From Halomonas sp. 25-S5 (GTDB lineage Bacteria; Pseudomonadota; Gammaproteobacteria; Pseudomonadales; Halomonadaceae), in assembly GCF_029889845.1 (NCBI RefSeq), contig NZ_JARANV010000012.1, forward strand, positions 45,762-109,761: a stretch of DNA of 64,000 bases. The letters run 5' to 3'. Position 1 is the first letter of the stretch. Each line of letters opens with the position of its first letter. The position numbers were made by a program, and so were the translations under genes. Under the pieces are notes generated by a model, which saw only the letters and a list, made by a program, of their open reading frames with translations, had not been told where the DNA came from and searched no databases. Shown piece by piece: positions 32,395 through 40,610 of this stretch.

Positions 32395-33543
32395 CTACCA
32401 TTCGGCGATGGAACCGTCCTCATGCGTCCACACCGGATTGCGCCAGCGGTGGCCGACCTGCGCGCGCTCCTCGACGAAGGCCTCGTCGATCTCCACGCCG
32501 AGTCCCGGCCCCTGGGGAATGGCGCAGAAGCCCTCCTCGATGGCCAGCGCGGACTTGTCGACCAGGTAGTCGAGCACGTCGTTGTCGCGGTTGTAGTGGA
32601 TGCCCATGCTCTGCTCCTGGATGAAGGCGTTGTGGCACACCGCATCGAGCTGCAGGGAGGCGGCCAGGGTCAGCGGGCCGAGCGGGCAGTGCGGGGCCAG
32701 CGCCACGTCATGGGCCGAAGCCAGGGCGGCGATCTTCAGCCCCTCGCTGATGCCGCCACAATGGGAGAGGTCGGGCTGGATGATGTCGATCATGCCGTCG
32801 GCGAGCAGGTCGCGGAACTCGAAGCGGGTGTGCAGGCGCTCGCCGGTGGCCAGCGGATAGCCCAGGCCGCCGGCGATCTGCTTGAGGCAGGGCAGGTGCT
32901 CGGGGGCCACCGGCTCCTCGACGAACATCGGGTGGAAGGGCTCGAGCTCGCGCAGCAGCGCCTTGGCCATGGGGCGATGCACCCGTCCGTGGAAGTCGAT
33001 GCCGATGCCCACGTCGGGCCCCACGGCGTCGCGGGCCTCCGCTACCCGGGCCACCGCCTCGTCGACCTTGCGGTGGGAGTCGACGATCGCCAGCTCCGGG
33101 GTGCCGTTCATCTTGAAGGCGGTGAAGCCCTGCTCGACCAGGGCCCGGGCGCCGGCGCCCACGTCGCTGGGGCGGTCGCCGCCGGTCCAGGCGTACATGC
33201 GCATCCTGTCGCGCACCGCGCCGCCCAGCAGCTGGTGCACCGGCACGCCCAGGTCGCGGCCCTTGAGGTCCCACAGCGCCTGGTCGATGCCGGCGATGGC
33301 GCTCATCAGGATCGGCCCGCCGCGATAGAATCCGGCGCGATACAGTGTGTTCCACAGGTGCTCGATGCGATGCGGGTCCTGGCCGACCAGGTAGTCGGCG
33401 AGCTCATGGACGGCGGCCTCGACGGTGGCCGCACGGCCCTCGATGACCGGCTCGCCCCAGCCGTAGCAGCCCGCGTCGGTCTCGATCTTGAGGAACAGCC
33501 AGCGCGGTGGCACCTGCCAGGTCTTGAGTCGGGTGATCTTCAT
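32395..33543 (-). CDS. dgoD: D-Galactonate dehydratase
   Basis: A 382-residue enolase-superfamily enzyme, the same length as E. coli Dgo[39 protein letters not shown] starts the capping domain. Barrel residues [26 protein letters not shown] and [16 protein letters not shown] supply metal ligands and the catalytic histidines, and the family ending [16 protein letters not shown] is present. It dehydrates D-galactonate to 2-dehydro-3-deoxygalactonate. Its ATG overlaps the dgoR stop by ATGA. Confidence 0.96.
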   Translation of the reverse strand: MKITRLKTWQVPPRWLFLKIETDAGCYGWGEPVIEGRAATVEAAVHELADYLVGQDPHRIEHLWNTLYRAGFYRGGPILMSAIAGIDQALWDLKGRDLGVPVHQLLGGAVRDRMRMYAWTGGDRPSDVGAGARALVEQGFTAFKMNGTPELAIVDSHRKVDEAVARVAEARDAVGPDVGIGIDFHGRVHRPMAKALLRELEPFHPMFVEEPVAPEHLPCLKQIAGGLGYPLATGERLHTRFEFRDLLADGMIDIIQPDLSHCGGISEGLKIAALASAHDVALAPHCPLGPLTLAASLQLDAVCHNAFIQEQSMGIHYNRDNDVLDYLVDKSALAIEEGFCAIPQGPGLGVEIDEAFVEERAQVGHRWRNPVWTHEDGSIAEW

Positions 33544-34289
33544 GCGGGGTGTCCTTCGGTGTGGGAAGTGGGGGTGGGTATCAATCCCAGGTCCGTCGCC
33601 GTGCGCTCGAGCACCGCCCGGGCCGCCCGGCGAGCGGCCTGTGGCTGGCGCAGGCGGATCGCCTCCATCACCCGCCGGTGGCGTTCCAGGCTGTCCTCCA
33701 GGGAGGCGGCCTGATGCTGGGAGTGCTGGATCAGCGCGATGATGGAGGGACGCAGCAGGTGGCCCATCTGGCGCCACACCAGGTTATGGCTGGCCTGGTA
33801 GACGGCATCATGGAAGGCCACGTCATGCTCGGCGTGCTGCTGGTGCATGCCGGTGCCGGCGGTGTCGCGCATGCCCGCGAAAGCGGCCTCCAGGCGCGCC
33901 AGGTCACGGCCGTCGGCCGCCAGGGCGGCCAGCTCGGCCACCTGTGGCTCCGCGGAGAGGCGGAAGGCATAGATCTCGCGGACCAGGCGCGGGTCCGGAC
34001 GGGCCAGCCCGGTCAGCCAGTCGCTCATCAGGGGATCGAGCAGGTGCCAGCCGGTAATCTCTCGCACCCGGCTGCCGCGTCCCGCGGTGCGCTCGACCAG
34101 ACCGGTGGCGGCCAGGCTGGCCAGGGCATTGCGCACCCGATTGCGGCTCACGGCGAAGCGGTCGCAGAGATCCTTCTCCCGCGGGAAGTCGCTCCCGGCC
34201 GGCAGCTGCCCCGAGAGGATGGCGCGGGCGAGCACCGCCGCCAGGGCCGGGGCGCCGCCATCGGCGGGAAGGACAAGGTCGTCGAGCAT
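33540..34289 (-). CDS. dgoR: GntR-family galactonate operon regulator
   Basis: A 249-residue FCD-type GntR protein: winged helix [60 protein letters not shown] (about residues 14-75), then [25 protein letters not shown]. Start at 34289: GGAG lies six bases upstream, against three for the ATG just before it. It heads the operon and is cotranscribed with dgoD, as in known dgo loci where DgoR represses and galactonate induces. The palindrome AATGTCAGACATT in its promoter is the likely operator. Confidence 0.88.
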   Translation of the reverse strand: MLDDLVLPADGGAPALAAVLARAILSGQLPAGSDFPREKDLCDRFAVSRNRVRNALASLAATGLVERTAGRGSRVREITGWHLLDPLMSDWLTGLARPDPRLVREIYAFRLSAEPQVAELAALAADGRDLARLEAAFAGMRDTAGTGMHQQHAEHDVAFHDAVYQASHNLVWRQMGHLLRPSIIALIQHSQHQAASLEDSLERHRRVMEAIRLRQPQAARRAARAVLERTATDLGLIPTPTSHTEGHPA

Positions 34290-34313
34290 CATCGGCTCCA
34301 GAAAATATCTGAT

Positions 34314-34344
34314 CTTATAGTAGTTAATGTCAGACATTTTGCAA
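34314..34344 (-). promoter_or_regulatory. Putative dgo promoter with operator between -35 and -10
   Basis: On the minus strand: TTGCAA (34344-34339), a long 19-base spacer, TATAAG (34319-34314), ending 24 bases before the dgoR start. The spacer contains the palindrome AATGTCAGACATT (34326-34338; symmetric arms around CAG). A repressor bound there would block RNA polymerase directly. Confidence 0.6.
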
Positions 34345-34439
34345 GGGGCACGATGGGTAGCGCGCCGATGAGCTATCCCCGCGCCGGCGAGGGCTTCGGC
34401 GAAGGGTTGCGGATGGGGTGGGTGCACTCTATCTTTGCA

Positions 34440-34447
34440 TTGTATAC
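34440..34447. promoter_or_regulatory. TTGTATAC operator candidate, purine site 3
   Basis: TTGTATAC within TGTATACA (34441-34448), 68 bases upstream of puuE and 150 bases from dgoR. It ties the right half of the purine cluster to the same motif as the left half. Confidence 0.6.
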
Positions 34448-34515
34448 ACGATATCCGCCGCCGCCCGGCTCCTTCTCGACGGCGGAGGGTGCCAGAACAA
34501 CCAGGAAGTTCCACC

Positions 34516-35454
34516 ATGACGCACGTTCCCTCATCCGACTATCCCCGTGATCTGATCGGCTATGGCCGCACCCCCCCCCACGCCCACTGGCCGGGCGGGG
34601 CGAGGGTTGCCGTGCAGTTCGTGCTCAACTACGAGGAAGGCAGCGAGAGCTGCGTGCTGCATGGCGACGAGGGCTCCGAGCAGTTCCTCTCCGAGATCAT
34701 CGGTGCCCCCGCCTTCCCTGATCGTCACCTGAGCATGGAGTCGATCTACGAGTACGGTTCCCGGGTCGGGGTGTGGCGCATCCTGCGCGAGTTCGAGCGC
34801 CGCGGCTTGCCGCTCACCGTGTTCGGCGTGGCCATGGCCCTGGAGCGCCACCCCGAGGTGGCCCATGCCTTCAAGGAACTGGGCCACGAGGTCGCCTGCC
34901 ACGGCTACCGCTGGATCCATTACCAGGAGGTGCCGGAAGACGTCGAGCGTGAGCACCTGAAGAAGGCGATGGCGATCTTCCAGCGCCTCTATGGCGAGAA
35001 GCCGCTGGGCTGGTACACCGGCCGCGACAGCCCCAACACCCGCCGGCTGGTGCTCGATGAGGGCGGCTTCCTCTACGACAGCGACTACTACGGCGATGAC
35101 CTGCCATTCTGGACCCGGGAGCGCGACAGCCAGGGCATCGAGCACGACCACTTGATCGTTCCCTACACCCTGGACAGCAACGACATGCGCTTCGCCGCGC
35201 CCCAGGGCTTCAACACCGCGGATCACTTCTTCACCTACCTGCGTGACGCCTTCGACGTGCTCTATGCGGAAGGGGAGGAGTCGCCGAAGATGCTCTCGGT
35301 GGGCATGCACTGTCGCCTGCTGGGCCGCCCCGGGCGCTTCCGCGCCCTGCAGTGCTTCCTCGACCATATCGAGGCCCATGATCGGGTGTGGGTGGCACGA
35401 CGCGTGGATATCGCCCGCCACTGGGTGGAGCATCATCCGGCGCCGGCGCGCTGA
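34516..35454 (+). CDS. puuE: Allantoinase PuuE (polysaccharide-deacetylase fold)
   Basis: A 312-residue NodB-like protein: YPRDLIGYGRTPPHAHWPGGARVAVQFVLNYEEGSE is the PuuE signature start, followed by SMESIYEYGSRVGVWRILREFERRGLPLTVFGVAMALERHPE, GHEVACHGYRWIHY and FNTADHFFTYLRDAFDVLY. PuuE hydrolyses S-allantoin to allantoate without the dinuclear metal centre of classical allantoinase. Start at 34516: AGGAAG lies about seven bases upstream. It is the first gene of the right-hand purine segment. Confidence 0.94.
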   Translation: MTHVPSSDYPRDLIGYGRTPPHAHWPGGARVAVQFVLNYEEGSESCVLHGDEGSEQFLSEIIGAPAFPDRHLSMESIYEYGSRVGVWRILREFERRGLPLTVFGVAMALERHPEVAHAFKELGHEVACHGYRWIHYQEVPEDVEREHLKKAMAIFQRLYGEKPLGWYTGRDSPNTRRLVLDEGGFLYDSDYYGDDLPFWTRERDSQGIEHDHLIVPYTLDSNDMRFAAPQGFNTADHFFTYLRDAFDVLYAEGEESPKMLSVGMHCRLLGRPGRFRALQCFLDHIEAHDRVWVARRVDIARHWVEHHPAPAR

Positions 35455-35520
35455 GTTACATCGCACGTTAGGGTGAGTGCCATCCTGGCGAGAGTCTTTG
35501 AACTGCCGCTGCCCGAAGCG

Positions 35521-35610
35521 AGAGGCGCCGGGGACAGGTCTGGAGGGGGTCCTATGCCAGGGATGGCATCGGTAGCGCCCAGGGAGGGGTTCACAGCGCC
35601 CCCGAACAGG
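35521..35610. repeat. Intergenic repeat element, copy B
   Basis: Inside the 231-base gap between puuE and allE. Read on the minus strand it gives GGCGCTGTGAA, then GCTACCGATGCC, then TGGCATAGGACC, the same landmarks in the same order as copy A at 7262. It contains the hairpin ATGCCA-GGGA-TGGCAT (35554-35569). No protein is called here; a small open frame joining onto allE is not conserved-looking. Confidence 0.55.
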
Positions 35611-35685
35611 CCTGTCGACGGAACAGCCTCGAGCGATGTCTACGATGGCACGGCTTTCGGCCCCAACGTTTTTTCAGGACGCCCC

Positions 35686-36519
35686 ATGAACCAACGTACC
35701 TACTATGCCCCTGCCGGCGGGCATCCGCCCCAGACCCAGCTGCTCTCCGACCGGGCGGTGTTCACCGAGGCCTATGCGGTCATCCCCAAGGGCGTGTTCG
35801 GCGATATCGTCACCAGCAACCTGCCGTTCTGGGAGGGCACCCGCCTCTGGGTGCTGGCGCGCCCGCTTTCCGGCTTCGCCGAGACCTTCTCCCAGTACAT
35901 CATGGAGGTCGCCCCGGGGGGCGGCAGCGAGCGCCCCGAACTCGACCCCGAGGCTGAGGGCGTGCTCTTCGTGGTGGAGGGCGAGATGGTGCTGACCCTG
36001 GCCGGCGAGCGCCACCGCATGGTCCCCGGTGGCTATGCCTTCCTCCCGCCGGGAAGCCGTTGGCAGGTCAGGAACGAGGCCGAGGCCCCGGTGCGCTTCC
36101 ACTGGGTGCGCAAGGCCTACGAGCGGGTCGAGGGCATCGAGGTGCCCGAGGCCTTCGTGGTCAACGAGAACGATATCGCGCCCCACGAGATGCCGGACAC
36201 CGAGGGGCGCTGGGCGACCACGCGCTTCGTCGACCCGGCCGACGTGCGCCATGACATGCACGTCAACATCGTCACCTTCCAGCCCGGTGCGGTGATCCCC
36301 TTCGACGAGACCCACGTCATGGAACACGGCCTCTATGTGCTCGAGGGCAAGGCGGTCTACCACCTCAACCAGAACTGGGTGGAGGTCGAGGCCGGCGACT
36401 TCATGTGGCTGCGCGCCTTCTGTCCCCAGGCCTGCTACGCCGGCGGCCCGGGCCCGTTCCGCTACCTGCTCTACAAGGACGTCAACCGCCACCCGAAGCT
36501 GCGCCTGGGTGGCCGCTAG
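35686..36519 (+). CDS. allE: (S)-ureidoglycine aminohydrolase (AllE/YlbA-like bicupin)
   Basis: A 277-residue bicupin: NQRTYYAPAGGHPPQTQLLSDRAVFTEAYAVIP, first cupin GVLFVVEGEMVLTLAGERHRMVPGGYAFLPPGSRW, second cupin HDMHVNIVTFQPGAVIPFDETHVMEHGLYVLEGKAVYHLNQNWVEVEAGDFMWL with the metal-binding Glu, His and Gln-type residues. It converts S-ureidoglycine to S-ureidoglycolate and ammonia. The start at 35686 is chosen by alignment to the family; the ribosome site is weak (AGGA eight bases upstream). It is ten bases from allA, so the pair is coupled. Confidence 0.9.
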   Translation: MNQRTYYAPAGGHPPQTQLLSDRAVFTEAYAVIPKGVFGDIVTSNLPFWEGTRLWVLARPLSGFAETFSQYIMEVAPGGGSERPELDPEAEGVLFVVEGEMVLTLAGERHRMVPGGYAFLPPGSRWQVRNEAEAPVRFHWVRKAYERVEGIEVPEAFVVNENDIAPHEMPDTEGRWATTRFVDPADVRHDMHVNIVTFQPGAVIPFDETHVMEHGLYVLEGKAVYHLNQNWVEVEAGDFMWLRAFCPQACYAGGPGPFRYLLYKDVNRHPKLRLGGR

Positions 36520-36528
36520 GAGGTCGAC

Positions 36529-37041
36529 ATGCTGCATCTGAAAGCCGAGCCGCTGACGCCCGAGGCCTTCGCCCCCTTCGGCGACGTCATCGATACGCGC
36601 ACGGCGGACTGGTTTCCCATCAACGCCGGGAGGACCCGTCGCTACCACGACCTGGCGAGGGTCGAGACGCTGGGGGAGGAGGCGAGGGCGCTGATCAGCA
36701 TCTTCGTCAGCCAGCCGGTGGCGATGCCGCTGGAACTTGACTTCCTGGAGCGCCACCCGCTGGGCAGCCAGGCCTTCATGCCACTCCATGAAGAAAGGTT
36801 TGTGGTGGTCGTCGCGCCACCGGGGGATCGGATCGATCCCGCCGAGGTGCGCGCCTTCGTCACCGACGGCCGCCAGGGGGTCAACTACCAGGCGGGCACC
36901 TGGCACGCCATCCAGTCGGTGCTGGAGCAGGAAGGGGAGTTCCTGGTGGTGGACCGGGGAGGCGAGGGCAGCAACTGTGATGAGACCCCTCTGGCGCTGC
37001 GGGTGACCCTCGCCGTGACCCCGGCACCTCGCCGTGTCTAA
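36529..37041 (+). CDS. allA: Ureidoglycolate lyase
   Basis: A 170-residue cupin-fold protein: LKAEPLTPEAFAPFGDVIDTRTADWFPINAGRTRRYHDLARV, SQPVAMPLELDFLERHPLGSQAFMPL and GVNYQAGTWHAIQSVLEQEGEFLVVDRGGEGSNCDE, all family marks. It splits S-ureidoglycolate into glyoxylate and urea, the end of the purine route in this window. Start: AGGAGG lies five bases upstream. Allantoate amidohydrolase, needed between puuE and allE, is absent from the window. Confidence 0.95.
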   Translation: MLHLKAEPLTPEAFAPFGDVIDTRTADWFPINAGRTRRYHDLARVETLGEEARALISIFVSQPVAMPLELDFLERHPLGSQAFMPLHEERFVVVVAPPGDRIDPAEVRAFVTDGRQGVNYQAGTWHAIQSVLEQEGEFLVVDRGGEGSNCDETPLALRVTLAVTPAPRRV

Positions 37042-37051
37042 AACACAGGAC

Positions 37052-37059
37052 TTGTATAC
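37052..37059. promoter_or_regulatory. TTGTATAC operator candidate, purine site 4
   Basis: TTGTATAC 10 bases after allA and 75 bases before the second purine-side GntR gene. Here the right half of the 8-base palindrome is imperfect (TGTATACG). Confidence 0.5.
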
Positions 37060-37134
37060 GATGAACCTGTTTGATGAGGTCATTCCGCTCGCGGGATGAG
37101 ACGCTGGCGGCACGAACAGGCAGGGGGACAGCGT

Positions 37135-37878
37135 ATGCACGAGTGGCAGCAGGAGGTGCTGGCCGAGGTCAGGGCCGGAAGTCGCAACGGTGACCGTCGC
37201 ATCGGCGACCGGGATATCGTCGACAAGGTGCGCCGAGCGGTGCTGATGCAGCGCCTGCCGCCCGGCACCCGGTTGCCGGAGGTGACCCTCGGCGAGGTCT
37301 TCGGAGTGAGTCGCTCGGTGGTGCGCAAGGCCCTGACCCGGCTGGCCTCCGAGCGCGTGGTGGACCAGCGTCCCAACCAGGTGGCACGGGTCCGCGCGCC
37401 GAGCATCGAGGAGACCCGCGAGACCTTCGCGGCCCGCCGCCTGGTGGAGGGGGAGGTGGCCGCGTTGCTGGCGGGCCGCCTCGATGCGGCCTCGCGGGAC
37501 CGGCTCGCGGCACAGGCTCGGGACGAGATCGAGGCCCACGGGCGGGGCGACGAGCCGGCCCGCATCGAGCACTCTCTGGCCATCCACCACCTGCTGGCCG
37601 AGCACTCGCCCAACCGCGTGCTGGGGGCCATGCTCACCGACCTGATCCTGCGCACCTCCATCGTCATCGCTCTCTACAAGCGGCCGAACCTGGCCTCCTG
37701 CTTCCTGGAGGGCGATCACACGGCGCTGCTGGCAGCGCTCGAGCAAGGCGATGCCCAGGCGGCCCGGGAGGGCATCCAGCACCATCTGGTGAGCCTCGAG
37801 GCGCTGCTCGACCTGAGCCCCCGCGAGACCCGCATCGACCTGATGGCGATTCTCGGGCGTTCCCACCAGCAGGCCTGA
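37135..37878 (+). CDS. GntR-family (FCD) regulator, second purine-side copy
   Basis: A 247-residue regulator: winged helix RRIGDRDIVDKVRRAVLMQRLPPGTRLPEVTLGEVFGVSRSVVRKALTRLASERVVDQRPNQVARV (about residues 20-90) and FCD domain with HSLAIHHLLAEHSPNRVLGAMLTDLIL. Start at 37135: GGGGGA lies six bases upstream. It ends the right purine segment and has a TTGTATAC site in front of it. It resembles the regulator at 28348 in size and layout; whether both recognise the same site is not known. Confidence 0.85.
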   Translation: MHEWQQEVLAEVRAGSRNGDRRIGDRDIVDKVRRAVLMQRLPPGTRLPEVTLGEVFGVSRSVVRKALTRLASERVVDQRPNQVARVRAPSIEETRETFAARRLVEGEVAALLAGRLDAASRDRLAAQARDEIEAHGRGDEPARIEHSLAIHHLLAEHSPNRVLGAMLTDLILRTSIVIALYKRPNLASCFLEGDHTALLAALEQGDAQAAREGIQHHLVSLEALLDLSPRETRIDLMAILGRSHQQA

Positions 37879-37999
37879 CCGAGTGCGAGGCCCTGTCTGA
37901 CCCGCATCAAGGCCGAGGTGAGTTCCACGAGCTCGCCTTGTTCATCGGGGCAGGCCTGGTCGACAATGGCGCGACCCTATCGCCATTCGGGAATCCTGC

Positions 38000-38800
38000 A
38001 TGTTCTCTTTCCTACGCTGGGCCCTGGTCGCCTGGCTCGTCCTGACCTCTCCTGCGGCCCTGGCCGAGGCGCCCACCGTGGCGGCGGCCTCGTCATTGCA
38101 GTTCGTGTTCCCCGAGCTCGTCGCGGCCTACCGTGACGAGACCGGCAATGATGTCAGGGTAAACTTCGGCGCCTCGGGCAACCTGAGTCGCCAGATCCTG
38201 CAGCATGCCCCCTTCGAGCTGTTTCTTTCGGCGGACGAGGCGAACGTGCGCGTGCTCGAGGAGGCGGGCCTCACCGAGGGGGAGGGCGTGGTCTACGCCG
38301 TGGGACGATTGGTCTGGTTGCAGGCCAGGGGACGTGGCGCGCTGCCCTCGAGCGATGAGCCGTTGGCCGGCGTGCGTGTGGCCATCGACGCCCACCGGGC
38401 CGGGCAGGACCGGCCGCGCATTGCCCTGGCCAATCCCGAGCATGCCCCTTACGGCGTGGCGGCCCGCCAGGCCCTCGACCATGCCGGGCTCTGGGAAGCG
38501 TCGGCCCCGCTGCGCATCCTCGGCGAGAACGTCTCCCAGGCCGCGCGCTTCGCCCTGGCGGACGAGGCCCGCGGCGGCCTGGTGGCCTACTCCCTGGCGC
38601 TGGCCCCGACGGTGGCCGAGCAGGCCGAACATGTCCTGATTCCCGCCGACTGGCACGCTCCGCTGGTGCAGCGCATGGCCTTGATCGATGGGGCCGGGGA
38701 GGGGGCGCGGACCTTCTATGCCTGGCTCCAGGGGGAGCAGGCACGGTCGATCCTCGAGCGCCGTGGCTTCGAGCCACCCCCGCGGGATGATGCCTCCTGA
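38000..38800 (+). CDS. modA: Molybdate ABC transporter substrate-binding protein
   Basis: A 266-residue periplasmic protein with signal peptide MFSFLRWALVAWLVLTSPAALA and the ModA domain: TVAAASSLQFVFPELVAAYRDETGNDVRVNFGASGNLSRQILQHAPFELFLSADEANV, where the serine-rich loops hold the oxyanion, and ALANPEHAPYGVAARQAL. Stop and the modB start overlap (TGATG). The 121-base gap upstream shows no clear ModE box or molybdenum-cofactor riboswitch. Confidence 0.93.
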   Translation: MFSFLRWALVAWLVLTSPAALAEAPTVAAASSLQFVFPELVAAYRDETGNDVRVNFGASGNLSRQILQHAPFELFLSADEANVRVLEEAGLTEGEGVVYAVGRLVWLQARGRGALPSSDEPLAGVRVAIDAHRAGQDRPRIALANPEHAPYGVAARQALDHAGLWEASAPLRILGENVSQAARFALADEARGGLVAYSLALAPTVAEQAEHVLIPADWHAPLVQRMALIDGAGEGARTFYAWLQGEQARSILERRGFEPPPRDDAS

Positions 38801-39468
38801 TGGATTGGCCGGCGCTCTCGGTCTCGTTGCGCCTGGCGGCGTTGACCAGCCTGCTGTTGATTCCTCTGGGCCTCTGGCTGGGGCGCACCCTGGCGCTCTC
38901 GCGTTTTCGCGGCAAGCCGCTGTGCGAGGCGCTGGTGGCGCTGCCGCTGGTGATGCCGCCGACGGTGCTGGGCTTCTACCTGATGCAGAGCTTCGGCCAG
39001 CAGGCCCCCTTCGGTGCCGTCTGGGCCTCGCTGACTGGCACGACCCTCAACTTCACCTTCAGTGGCATCCTGCTCGCCTCGCTGGTGACCAACCTGCCCT
39101 TCGCCGTGCAGCCGATCCAGCGTGCCTTCGAGTCGATTCCCCCCAACCTGCGCGAGGCCGCCTGGTGCAGCGGCCTCTCGCCCGGCCGCACGCTGTGGCG
39201 CATCGAGCTGCCGCTGGTGTGGCCGGGGCTGGTTTCGGCCCTGGCGCTGACCTTTGCTCATACCCTAGGCGAGTTCGGCGTGATCCTGATGGTTGGTGGG
39301 TCGATCGATGGCGAGACCCGCACCCTGGCCATCGCCATCTACGACCGGGTGCAGGCCTTCGACGAATCTGGAGCCGCCGTCATGTCGGCCATGCTGTTGC
39401 TGGTCTCTTTCCTGACCATCGGGGTGGTCTACGGCCTGGCAGGACGCCGGAGGTGGCGGCGTGGCTGA
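38800..39468 (+). CDS. modB: Molybdate ABC transporter permease
   Basis: A 222-residue permease with five to six helices. The cytoplasmic EAA loop REAAWCSGLSPGRTLWRIELPLVWPG contacts ModC, and the family start WPALSVSLRLAALTSLLLIPLGLWLGRTLA and LVALPLVMPPTVLGFYLM are present. It overlaps modA by one base and modC by eight. Confidence 0.95.
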   Translation: MDWPALSVSLRLAALTSLLLIPLGLWLGRTLALSRFRGKPLCEALVALPLVMPPTVLGFYLMQSFGQQAPFGAVWASLTGTTLNFTFSGILLASLVTNLPFAVQPIQRAFESIPPNLREAAWCSGLSPGRTLWRIELPLVWPGLVSALALTFAHTLGEFGVILMVGGSIDGETRTLAIAIYDRVQAFDESGAAVMSAMLLLVSFLTIGVVYGLAGRRRWRRG

Positions 39469-40600
39469 GCCGGAACTGCCCGCGAGCCAGGCTCGCCTGG
39501 CGGTGCAGCTGCAGCAGGCGGGGCCGATCCCGCTGGACGCCGACTTCCACTGCGAGCCCGGCGAGCTGCTGGCCCTGGTGGGCCCTTCAGGGAGCGGCAA
39601 GACCACCCTGCTGCGGGCCATCGCCGGGCTCTACCGGCCGGCGCGAGGCGTGATCCACTGTGCCGGCGAGACCTGGTTCGATGCCGAGGCGGGGCGCTCG
39701 CTGCGTCCCCAGCAGCGTCGCGTGGGGCTGGTGTTCCAGGACTATGCGCTCTTCCCGCACCTGGATGCGCGCGCCAACGTCATGGTGGCCCTGGACCATC
39801 TGCCCGCCGCCGAGCGCGGTCGGGCCGCCGAGCAGTGGCTGGCCCGGGTGCGCCTCGACGGCCTGGCCGGCCGGCTGCCGTCCGAGCTCTCCGGCGGCCA
39901 GCGCCAGCGGGTCGCCCTGGCCCGGGCCCTGGCCAGAAGCCCGCGGGTGCTGCTGCTCGACGAGCCCTTCTCGGCGGTGGACCAGGTCACCCGGCGCCGC
40001 CTGCAACGCGAACTCGCCCTGCTGCGCGAGGAGATCCACATCCCCATCGTGCTGGTCACCCATGACCTCGACGAGGCCGCCGCCCTGGCCGACCGGCTCT
40101 GCGTGCTGCACGCCGGCCGCAGCCTGCAGCAGGCGCCGGCCGAGCAGCTCTTCCGCCGGCCGGCCAGCCCTGAGGTGGCGCGGCTGCTCGACCGCCACAA
40201 TGTCTTCACCGGCAGGGTGGCCGCGGATGACGAGGGGCGCCGCCTGCAATGGGGCCCCTGGCGCCTGGAAGTGGCGGAGGGCCTGGCGGGACTGAGGCCC
40301 GGGCAGCGAGTCAGCTGGTACCTGCCGCCCTCGGACGTGGTCCTTCATCGTCGCGGCCGCCCCTCGCGGGGCGAACGCGAGAATCCGGTCCAGGGCCAGG
40401 TGGTAGAGATGGCGGTGTTGGGCGGCATCACCTCCGTGGCGCTGGCCTTCGATCACTGCGACGATACCCTGCGCTTCGAGCTCCCCACCCATGCGGCGCG
40501 GCGCAATGGCCTGGCCCGCGGCGAGGCGGTGGGGGTCTCGCTGCTGGCCGACGGCATCCACCTGATGCCCGACGCCCCTGTCACCCATCCCGACCGCTGA
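39461..40600 (+). CDS. modC: Molybdate ABC transporter ATP-binding protein
   Basis: A 379-residue ABC ATPase: Walker A GPSGSGKTT at residues 41-49, signature LSGGQRQRVALARAL, Walker B VLLLDEPF, and a C-terminal TOBE/MOP domain (about 310-370) that binds the oxyanion for trans-inhibition. The start is GTG at 39461 with GGAGG seven bases upstream, inside the end of modB. Length and TOBE domain fit ModC. Confidence 0.94.
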   Translation: MAEPELPASQARLAVQLQQAGPIPLDADFHCEPGELLALVGPSGSGKTTLLRAIAGLYRPARGVIHCAGETWFDAEAGRSLRPQQRRVGLVFQDYALFPHLDARANVMVALDHLPAAERGRAAEQWLARVRLDGLAGRLPSELSGGQRQRVALARALARSPRVLLLDEPFSAVDQVTRRRLQRELALLREEIHIPIVLVTHDLDEAAALADRLCVLHAGRSLQQAPAEQLFRRPASPEVARLLDRHNVFTGRVAADDEGRRLQWGPWRLEVAEGLAGLRPGQRVSWYLPPSDVVLHRRGRPSRGERENPVQGQVVEMAVLGGITSVALAFDHCDDTLRFELPTHAARRNGLARGEAVGVSLLADGIHLMPDAPVTHPDR

Positions 40601-40610
40601 GGAAACTGCC

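Noticed and set aside
37879..37999. ModE operator or molybdenum-cofactor riboswitch before modA
   Set aside because: Looked for an ATCGnTATATA-type dyad and for extended RNA structure; nothing convincing.
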